From positions 1 through 7,693 of the forward strand of contig CASFMG010000115.1 of NCBI GenBank assembly GCA_949295755.1: a stretch of 7,693 nt of DNA, given 5' to 3'. The translations under genes and the position numbers were made by a program. This DNA comes from an uncultured Christensenella sp. GTDB lineage: Bacteria > Bacillota > Clostridia > Christensenellales > UBA1242. Below, piece after piece: positions 1-6,300 of the stretch. Under the pieces are notes generated by a model. That model saw nothing but the letters and a program-made list of their open reading frames with translations. It made no database searches and had not been told where the DNA came from. Position 1 is the first letter of the stretch, and each line of letters begins with the position of its first letter.

Positions 1-66
1 AATTTTAAAATTTGATATTTATTAACATACTAACATTTTTATAAAATTAAAAGCAAATAATAAAAG
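1..66. other. Short AT-rich edge segment, no gene
   Basis: This is the sequence downstream of the Sel1-like gene up to the window edge. It is almost entirely A and T. It contains a small AT-only palindrome (AATTTTAAAATT at 1-12) but no GC-stemmed hairpin that would make a convincing terminator. Whether the transcript of the Sel1-like gene ends here or continues past the edge cannot be decided. Confidence 0.5.
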
Positions 67-714
67 TTACTTGTTTGATTTTATAAGTTCTCTAAAAAAC
101 TCGTGAACGTGTGGCATAACTCTATTTAATGATTGAGTAAATCTTTGCATTGACAATTGATTGTATTCTTGTTTATATAATTTAGTTTTTGCTAAAGTTA
201 AAGCATCAATGTTCAAATCATCAACAATGTAAAAGCAAATTACTTTCCCAAAAATTGATTGATAATTATTTTGACTTATATACAAAACATTTGATAAATC
301 GTCAATGTAGTCACTATCCATAATTTCATCATAAGCATAATTTAAAAACAAAGCAAGTTTAGTTATTGAATGTGAATTGCCATTTGAACCTGCGAGAAAA
401 AGCCATTGCATTGACAAATCAATATTTTCTTCAATTGCAGGATTTCCGTGTTTAAACCAATATGATAATAAATCTTGTGCGACAACATCACCAGAAACAG
501 CGTTTTCACATTGATTTATATATTCTTGTGCGTATATATCTTCAATTTCAATAGAACCTTTGTTATAAGTTTTTTTTGCAATTTCTGCTCGTCTTTCTAG
601 AAATTCATTTCTATATTCTTCTTCTGTTTTATAATCTTCATCTTTTTCTTCATTTTCACTTATTTGATTTTTCAATAATGTGTCATCAATATTTTCTTCT
701 ATTTTATCTGCCAT
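67..714 (-). CDS. Small acidic protein with one Sel1-like (TPR-type) repeat
   Basis: This 215-residue soluble protein has no signal peptide or membrane segment. Residues 1-45 are strongly charged and mostly acidic and look like a disordered tail. Residues about 72-125 follow the Sel1-like repeat pattern: A72, G76, A79, L82-L83, Y85, the H89-G90 turn, an acidic E95-E96 with D99 before the second helix, W104, A108 and G112, then a further helix starting at about S116. Sel1-like repeats are alpha-helical hairpins that usually act as protein-protein scaffolds, so a binding role is inferred; no catalytic motif is visible. Only one repeat is clear, while most family members carry several, and the C-terminal 90 residues are helical-looking and unrecognised. 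The ATG start is the only one near the frame's beginning and has AAGGGGG 10 nt upstream. The gene follows the DUF975-like gene by 47 bp and may share its transcript. The specific function is unknown. Confidence 0.75.
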   Translation of the reverse strand: MADKIEENIDDTLLKNQISENEEKDEDYKTEEEYRNEFLERRAEIAKKTYNKGSIEIEDIYAQEYINQCENAVSGDVVAQDLLSYWFKHGNPAIEENIDLSMQWLFLAGSNGNSHSITKLALFLNYAYDEIMDSDYIDDLSNVLYISQNNYQSIFGKVICFYIVDDLNIDALTLAKTKLYKQEYNQLSMQRFTQSLNRVMPHVHEFFRELIKSNK

Positions 715-724
715 AACACCCAGA

Positions 725-731
725 CCCCCTT
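725..731 (-). promoter_or_regulatory. Ribosome binding site of the Sel1-like gene
   Basis: On the minus strand AAGGGGG lies 10 nt before the ATG at 714. It is an imperfect Shine-Dalgarno match with a rather long spacing, but it is the only purine-rich block in the 47-bp gap and supports this start. Confidence 0.5.
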
Positions 732-761
732 ATTGTCTTGCATATTATATTATAGCAAATG

Positions 762-1469
762 TTATTGATGTTTACTAATAGTTTTATTAGATTTTTTAAC
801 ATTTTTTTCTTGCTGTTGTTTTGCTTGTAAATATACATTTGCAAGCATCAATTCAAAATACGGAAAAACAAAAACAAGGAAAACAAAAATTGTTAAACAC
901 AAAACAATCACAACATTCGCCCAAATAGGCAAAACAACTAAATAATTAAGCATTATAATCAAACTACTAAAAAATAAACTTGCTAAACAAATGAATAAAA
1001 ATTCAATTAAATAAATCAAGAAAATTTCGCTTCTATATCCATATACCATTTCTTTGCTTTTATTTAAACATTCAGTTGTTCCAATGTCCGTATTTTCACT
1101 AAAAATATAAGAAATAAAACTATAATTTAATCCAACAATAATTCCGGGTACCACAAGTAATAAAGACCATAACATTGTTAGAACAATAGAAGAAATTTTT
1201 AAACAAAAGGCTGATACACAATTTTTGTAATAATTAAACACATATTCAATTTTTGTTGGTTTATTTTGCAAACAATCTAAAATATTTTTTTTAAATCCAA
1301 TACACAAAAAACACATTGCAAAAAAAGCAAGTCCAAATCCAAACAAAGGAAAAAGCATCAAAATGGCTAAACTTATCCAAACAACAAAACTTGACAGTAG
1401 TGAAAAAGTTTTGCAACAACTATATGCTTTATTTGTTTCTATAAACAAATTGTAATTATTTTTTTTCAT
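762..1469 (-). CDS. DUF975-like integral membrane protein
   Basis: This 235-residue protein is dominated by hydrophobic segments: about 24-58 (long enough for two passes), 88-118, 147-175 and 178-210, followed by a basic, polar C-terminal tail rich in K and Q. The stretch at 106-150 resembles the DUF975 signature: a helix ending in VVPGII, then an aromatic-rich SYIFSENTDI segment, then an ECLNKSKEMVYGYRSEIF-like amphipathic part. The closing PYFELMLANVYLQ at 203-215 matches the usual P-Y-x-x-x-x-A-x-x-Y ending of that family. DUF975 proteins are common in Bacillota and their biochemical role is not established, so only a membrane location is asserted. The ATG is supported by GAGG 5 nt upstream. 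The gene is probably the first of a pair with the Sel1-like gene, which suggests, but does not prove, a membrane protein with a cytosolic helical-repeat partner. Confidence 0.78.
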   Translation of the reverse strand: MKKNNYNLFIETNKAYSCCKTFSLLSSFVVWISLAILMLFPLFGFGLAFFAMCFLCIGFKKNILDCLQNKPTKIEYVFNYYKNCVSAFCLKISSIVLTMLWSLLLVVPGIIVGLNYSFISYIFSENTDIGTTECLNKSKEMVYGYRSEIFLIYLIEFLFICLASLFFSSLIIMLNYLVVLPIWANVVIVLCLTIFVFLVFVFPYFELMLANVYLQAKQQQEKNVKKSNKTISKHQ

Positions 1470-1474
1470 AAAAA

Positions 1475-1478
1475 CCTC
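1475..1478 (-). promoter_or_regulatory. Ribosome binding site of the DUF975-like gene
   Basis: The minus strand reads ATGAGGTTTTT directly before the start codon, which places GAGG 5 nt from the ATG. The ATG embedded in this block is out of frame and is not the start. Confidence 0.55.
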
Positions 1479-1584
1479 ATTTTAATTATTTGCAAAATTT
1501 ATTTAAAAATTCATAAATAATTAAAATGGAAGTATTTTAAAATATGTAATTACTAATTATAAAAATTAACATATAATTTCGTAA

Positions 1585-1612
1585 GTTATAAAAATATATA
1601 AAAATCTTACAA
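1585..1612 (-). promoter_or_regulatory. Candidate sigma-70-type promoter for the DUF975-like gene
   Basis: On the minus strand TTGTAA (1607-1612, 4 of 6 against TTGACA) is followed after 16 nt by TATAAC (1585-1590, 5 of 6 against TATAAT). This would start transcription near 1577 and give a leader of about 100 nt. In such AT-rich DNA similar matches occur by chance. Another TATAAT with a poor -35 box lies closer to the gene. Confidence 0.3.
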
Positions 1613-1614
1613 AT

Positions 1615-1649
1615 CAAGCCACATAGTAAACGCAGTATTGCGCCGTTTT
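1615..1649 (+). repeat. 35-bp direct repeat, copy A
   Basis: This segment starts CAAGCCACATAG and ends GCGCCGTTTT. It recurs at 1761-1795 in the same orientation with a single difference (T at 1624, C at 1770). It contains the perfect small hairpin CGCA-GTAT-TGCG. Unlike copy B it stands alone: neither the long hairpin nor the 16-bp inverted repeat accompanies it. It therefore looks like the detached end of a second, decayed element. Confidence 0.85.
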
Positions 1650-1714
1650 AATATTTTTTTATTTTAAACTTATAAAAAACCAAACTGCATAAAAACAAGC
1701 AAGACAAGGCTCGG

Positions 1715-1768
1715 GTGGTTTGCTCACGAAGGAGTGTAGTTTCCTACATAACTTTGTGAGCAAGCCAC
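1715..1768 (+). repeat. Long imperfect hairpin inside the repeat element
   Basis: Bases 1715-1731 pair with 1752-1768 over 17 positions. A 2x2 internal loop follows, then TGTAG/CTACA (1735-1739 with 1744-1748), extended by a G-U pair 1734-1749, with loop TTTC. The non-Watson-Crick positions are T1719 with G1764, G1728 with T1755 and G1734 with T1749. All three are allowed G-U pairs in an RNA read from the plus strand but A-C mismatches in an RNA read from the minus strand. Confidence 0.75.
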
Positions 1769-1795
1769 ACAGTAAACGCAGTATTGCGCCGTTTT
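1761..1795 (+). repeat. 35-bp direct repeat, copy B
   Basis: This is the second copy of the 1615-1649 segment, 146 bp away and 34 of 35 identical. Its first eight bases form part of the right arm of the long hairpin and its last five enter the outer inverted repeat, so here the segment is built into the folded element. Confidence 0.85.
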
Positions 1796-1807
1796 TATGC
1801 AGTTTGT

Positions 1808-3274
1808 TTACATTATTGGTGAAAATAAACGATACAATGCTTGCATAAGTTTTGTTGCAAAAAACTTTCTATTAAAATCTTTAAGTGTAATTTTTTTTGA
1901 ATTAAGCATATCGTTTTCAAATATTGCTTTGTTTATATTTACAAAATCTTTATTATACAAGAGTGCTGTAAGTTCAAAATTAAGTGCAAAAGACCTATTA
2001 TCCATATTACAGGTACCAATGGATACAACTAAATCATCAACCAACATTGTTTTTGAATGAAGAAAACCATTATAGAAATAAACATCAATGTTTTCATCTA
2101 GTAATTGTTTTATAAAAGACAAAGTAACATAGTAAACAGATTTTTTATCAGGTTTTGCTGGTATCATAACTTTAACATCGACGCCACTTCTTTTTGCAAT
2201 AATTAAAGTTTTTAAAAATATTTCATCTGGAATAAAATAAGGTGTTTGTATATATATTCTTTTTTGTGCTAATGAAATCATCTTTAAATATGCATCTTCA
2301 ATGTGTCTTTGCTCTGATTCTGGTCCACTTGTTATGATTTGTATACCAATATCACCTTTTTCCGTTAATGCGTCTTCATTAAAGTATCCAACTTTTACCA
2401 ATTCGTGAGCATCAAGTTTTTCTTTTTTAACACATCTAAAATCATTAAAAAACACATTTTGCAAATCCCAAACTGCTCTACCTTCTATTCGTATATGCGT
2501 ATCTCTCCAAGGAGACAATTTTTTCTTTTTACCCATATGGTCATCTCTAATATTTATTCCGCCGGTGTAAGCGATTTTTCCATCAATAACAACTATTTTT
2601 CTGTGATTTCTATAGTTTACTTTAAAATTTATTAGTCGGATTCCCATAAATGGTGGGAAAAACTCTGCAACTTCACCCCCTGCTTTTTTAAGTTTTCTAA
2701 AAAATCTTCTTGGAGCCCTTATGGAACCAACCGAATCAAAAATCAGTTTTACTTTAACACCACTTTTGGCTTTTTCAATTAAAATATTCATAATTTCTTT
2801 GCCAACTTTATCGTCTGCAAAGATATAGTATTCAATATTTATAGTATTTTTGGCATTTAATAAATCTTCTTTTAATTGTTTTATTTTTTCTTCGCCACTT
2901 GTAAAAATATTTACCTTGTTACACCTTGAAAATAAATTTTCATCACAACTTTTTACAAATTTAATTAGATTATAAGCATAGTCAAATTTTTGATTTTTTT
3001 TAATTAAATCATTAAAATCAACATTTTGCCAGTCCAAATATTTATAATAATCTGATGTGTATCTTTTTTTTCGTCTAATTAAAAGTCTTGTTCTTAAACT
3101 TAACCCACCGCCGAAAAGTATATACAAAAAAAATCCAACAACAGGCAACATTGTTAAAATAACAAACCAACTAAAAATAACTTGTGGTTGTTTTCTTTCC
3201 ACAAAAATCATTGTTATAAGCAATAGAATATTTATAGAAAATATAGCAATTAAGGCAATTGTTCCTGCTGGCAT
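1808..3274 (-). CDS. cls: Cardiolipin synthase (phospholipase D superfamily, two HKD motifs)
   Basis: This 488-residue membrane enzyme joins two phosphatidylglycerol molecules into cardiolipin plus glycerol, at the inner face of the cytoplasmic membrane. Residues about 5-24 and 31-55 are membrane segments separated by an ERKQP linker, the usual N-terminal Cls/PLDc_N anchor. Both catalytic HxK(x)4D motifs are intact: H224-K226-D231 in HRKIVVID, followed by TGGIN, and H406-K408-D413 in HSKTMLVD, followed by GTCNMDNRSF. The YIQTPYFIPD segment at 341-350 and the RLFSPIM ending are also typical, and the length is normal for the family. The second motif has Cys422 where an Ala or Ser is more usual, which should not affect catalysis. 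The ATG has AAGGAG 5 nt upstream and keeps the full first helix. The gene sits 62 bp after the large surface-protein gene, with a terminator between them, and its stop codon nearly touches the folded repeat element. Confidence 0.95.
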   Translation of the reverse strand: MPAGTIALIAIFSINILLLITMIFVERKQPQVIFSWFVILTMLPVVGFFLYILFGGGLSLRTRLLIRRKKRYTSDYYKYLDWQNVDFNDLIKKNQKFDYAYNLIKFVKSCDENLFSRCNKVNIFTSGEEKIKQLKEDLLNAKNTINIEYYIFADDKVGKEIMNILIEKAKSGVKVKLIFDSVGSIRAPRRFFRKLKKAGGEVAEFFPPFMGIRLINFKVNYRNHRKIVVIDGKIAYTGGINIRDDHMGKKKKLSPWRDTHIRIEGRAVWDLQNVFFNDFRCVKKEKLDAHELVKVGYFNEDALTEKGDIGIQIITSGPESEQRHIEDAYLKMISLAQKRIYIQTPYFIPDEIFLKTLIIAKRSGVDVKVMIPAKPDKKSVYYVTLSFIKQLLDENIDVYFYNGFLHSKTMLVDDLVVSIGTCNMDNRSFALNFELTALLYNKDFVNINKAIFENDMLNSKKITLKDFNRKFFATKLMQALYRLFSPIM

Positions 3275-3279
3275 TTTTT

Positions 3280-3285
3280 CTCCTT
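3280..3285 (-). promoter_or_regulatory. Ribosome binding site of cls
   Basis: The minus strand reads AAAAAGGAGAAAAAATG, with AAGGAG 5 nt before the start codon. This is a strong Shine-Dalgarno match that fixes the start at 3274. Confidence 0.85.
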
Positions 3286-3297
3286 TTTATTATTTTT

Positions 3298-3330
3298 AGT
3301 AAAAGACGGAATTTCTTCCGTCTTTTTACT
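3298..3330 (-). terminator. Intrinsic terminator after the large surface-protein gene
   Basis: Bases 3301-3311 and 3316-3326 form an 11-bp stem whose core is GACGGAA/TTCCGTC, extended by AGT/ACT past one bulged base. On the minus strand the loop is a GAAA tetraloop and the closing arm runs into CTTTTACT. It begins 6 nt after the stop codon at 3337. Because A and T runs flank both sides, it could also stop plus-strand transcription. Confidence 0.85.
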
Positions 3331-3336
3331 AATTTT

Positions 3337-6300
3337 TTAAACCGTTACGGTAAAAGTTTTTTCATAATAAACAATTTCTTTAACTTCGTTTGTTAAATTA
3401 TCCATAAATGAATAATATATTTCTAAATTAAAATTATAACCTTCACTTGACTCTTTAATTATGTTAAGTTCATAACCTTTATCTTGTGAATAAGTCAATG
3501 AAACATACTTATCAATATTAGGATTGTTACTAGATAATCGAACAGATAACACACTTGTGTCGGCAAAATTATTTAATTCACCTATTAAATCAAATACATT
3601 GTTTATTTCTTTATCTACCTCTGCTTCATTGATATATACAAAAGTAAGGTTTTCACTTTCATTACTATTATCATTATGCAAATGTATTATTGCATTTTCT
3701 ATGCTTAGATTTTTTACCACCAGCATTGTTTTATCACCTTGTTCTGTTGTTATTGTATCTATAACAAAATCATTTTGTGTTAAATTTGCATTGTTGGTAA
3801 ATATTCTAGTACTTGAACTATCAAAATCGAAATTTGAAACATCAATATAATGATAATTTGTTCCTTTAATTGATGTAATTTCTTTATATCCTAAAATATT
3901 TAAATTCTTGAATGTAATATTAACATTTTCTGTGCTTTGAACATCTTCTGTTTCGTCATCTTCACTCATATTTGCTTTCAATTCATATAATGTCATTGAA
4001 CCATTGTACATATCTGTTAAAACTGCTTGATTGTTACTTGATATATCTTGTGAAATTTGCATTGTATTCATATCATTTTGTAAATAAACATTTACATTAA
4101 CTACACCCATGACTATATCATTATATTTAAATGTGTAAACATATACATTTGTTTGACCATTTTCAATTTGTCCGTCTGTACCCTCACATATATATCCATT
4201 ATTGTTTTGTCCATATGTTAGACTAAATCTTGCACGAGCAGTTATGTTTTCACCATAAATATTTTTAAATATTACTTTGCCTAATAATTCATCATAAACA
4301 CTTTGTAATGTTGGTATATTTAATGAATAATAAAAATTATATGAACTAATTGTAACCAAACTATTCTCTTCAAATTCCTTGTCAGTCAAAACTATATCAT
4401 TAAATGTAAAAGTTTGAGAATCTTTAACTGTTACTTTTAAACTACAAGAAGAACCAGAAACATCTAATATTGAGCCACTAGATATTACATTGTCATTTAC
4501 AGAAATTGTTAATTTATCTTTAATATTGTCAACATTTAAACTATTTCCATTGTCATCAGTAACATTTATAAGTTTTAAAACATTATCATATGAAACTTGT
4601 TTCTTGTCCCCATTGTTAGTATACAACAAACTTTTTGTTTTTAGAGTTACTTTTGTTGGGTTTATTTCTCGTGGTGCAACCAAAACTGTGCTTATAAGTT
4701 TACTATAATTACCTGAACCATATTTAACTTTAATGTCAATAGCAATATAACTATTATTTGAATCATAACCCTCAGGCAATGTAATTTGTCCATTTTCATC
4801 AATACTTACACCAGAGTTTCCATCACTGCTTTGTGATGTGTTTATTGCAAATGTTAAATCGTTGTTTTCTTGAGTATTTGCGTGACTTGAAACATTTAAA
4901 TCTTCATTTGCCCAAGCACTTGTTGCATTTGTGTATCCTGTAACCAAAGTGAATGGTCTAGATGTTGTTCCTGCCCAATTTTCAAGAGTTATTTTGTTAT
5001 TTGAATAACTGTCAACAAATCTTAATGTTCCCGAACCATATGCTAAAATGGTGTTAACTTCTATGTATTTAAGAGTTACTCTAACATTTGTAGAAAAATC
5101 GGTTTCTTTTTGATATACACCATTTCTAAGTCCATAAGAAACGTGAACATTTAATTGTTCTTCTTTATATGATTGAGAACTATTAGCAAAATCAGGGTCA
5201 TCAGTCATTTTTAATGTCATTGTGTAATTTTTTATATTTTGTCCACTAAATGCAACACCTTTAAGTCTTGCAAGGTCGTCATTACTTAAACCGTTTATAT
5301 AATTTCTATTTGCACTTGTATAAAGTGAAACTTTTTGTCCATTTGAAATTATGCCATTTTCAAATAAAGAATATGTTACCTTTTCATTTACATTACATAG
5401 AATTTGCATACTTTTTAATTCACTGCTTTGTGTAATAAAGTATACATTAATGAATTGATTATTTGTTAATTCTCTTAATCCAATAACAAAGTTAATATCT
5501 TCAACTATAATAGAATTTTCAATTTGTATTTGATAAGTAACATCTTCATTATTTTCATTTACAGTAAATTCAACTATATCAGACTGAGCATTTGGTTGTA
5601 ATGAAATTTGATATTTTTTATCACCAACCTTAAAGTATTCATAACCTGAAGTTGTTGAACTTGTATCAAGTGGCCAATAAATTAAATAAAATTCATAATT
5701 TTCAATAGTTGATAAACTAAACATTGAATTAAGGTCAGCATAAATTTCGTTGCCTTCAACATTTAATGGTTTTCTAAACAACTGATTGTTTAGAGTATTT
5801 TTGGCTTCTATGCCTAATGTAATTGATTCTGTTAATTTATCTAATGAAATTATATTTGAATCGTCTTTTTTATTTAATGTGTATTTTATATAAGCAGTAT
5901 TTGTATCTTCAATATATCTTTCGCCAACAGAGACACTATTTTTACTATCAACAATATCAACAACATCTAACAAACTAAATGGTACACCATCTCTAACATA
6001 CGTTGGTTCTTCAACTGTTTGTAAATAATATCTTTGTTTTAAAATTATTGGCACATCTATTGCTTTATTTGTACTAGAAGAAGAGTTATAGAAAGTAATA
6101 CTTAAATAACCATTAAACGACGTTCCATTTACAAAATATTTCTCTTGGATAAGTTCCATAGTAAATGATATTTTTGAGTATTCAACATCTGTATTTGAAC
6201 TATTTTGAACAAAATCACCATTTTGATCTTTAATTTTAACCAATACTGAAATGTTAGAATCCGACACTGAAACATTATTCGTTCCATCTCTTGATTCAAT

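Larger units (their letters stand above)
1470..1614 (-). other. Very AT-rich leader region of the DUF975-like gene
   Basis: About 12% of these bases are G or C. The region has no open frame of note and no GC-containing hairpin. Together with the 1615-1807 repeat region it makes up the only gene-free stretch longer than 300 bp. It most likely holds the promoter and untranslated leader of the DUF975-like gene. Confidence 0.5.
1681..1806 (+). repeat. Folded repeat element bounded by a perfect 16-bp inverted repeat
   Basis: The ends are CAAACTGCATAAAAAC (1681-1696) and its exact reverse complement (1791-1806). Inside are an 18-nt linker containing CAAG repeats (1697-1714), a long hairpin (1715-1768) and the small CGCA-GTAT-TGCG hairpin (1777-1788), giving a three-stem layout. 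The interior is about 49% G+C against about 12% in the neighbouring leader, so its composition is foreign to the surroundings. One end lies a single base from the cls stop codon. It encodes no plausible protein. It could be a dispersed non-autonomous repeat, a structured RNA, or the cls terminator. The structure is directly visible; the role is unknown. Confidence 0.75.
1681..1806 (-). terminator. Possible long-stem terminator of cls
   Basis: Read in the direction of cls transcription, the 16-bp outer stem closes with GTTTTTATGCAGTTTG and is followed at once by GTTTTTTATAAG. A stem followed by a U-run is what an intrinsic terminator needs. The 94-nt interior is far larger than a normal terminator loop, although it folds into further hairpins. 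Termination is inferred from position and the U-run only. Confidence 0.4.

Noticed and set aside
775..790. CTAATA-GTTT-TATTAG hairpin with a nearby T-run as a terminator
   Set aside because: The stem is almost only A-T, lies inside the 3' end of the DUF975-like gene, and the T-run is on the wrong side for minus-strand transcription.
1581..1610. GTAAG...CTTAC inverted repeat as a regulator site
   Set aside because: The arms are five bases, 20 nt apart, in extremely AT-rich DNA, and they overlap the candidate promoter by chance at best.
1615..1795. Two-repeat CRISPR array
   Set aside because: There are only two repeats, the gap is 111 bp and is itself structured and partly shared with the repeat unit, and no cas gene is near.
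1681..1806. Integron attC site next to a stop codon
   Set aside because: The palindrome lies next to a stop codon, but no RYYYAAC or GTTRRRY core boxes are present at its ends and no integrase is in the window.
1681..1806. Retron msr-msd or intron-like RNA
   Set aside because: The flanking inverted repeat with inner hairpins recalls an msr-msd layout, but there is no reverse transcriptase frame nearby.
1797..2060. Plus-strand frame of 87 codons over the cls 3' end
   Set aside because: It lies antisense to a well-supported cardiolipin synthase, with no ribosome binding site and no recognisable protein; it is a shadow of the AT-rich coding strand.
3341..3351. ACCG-TTA-CGGT palindrome as an operator for cls
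   Set aside because: It is only 4 bp per arm and coincides with the last codons (Thr-Val-Thr-Val) of the large gene, so chance is sufficient.
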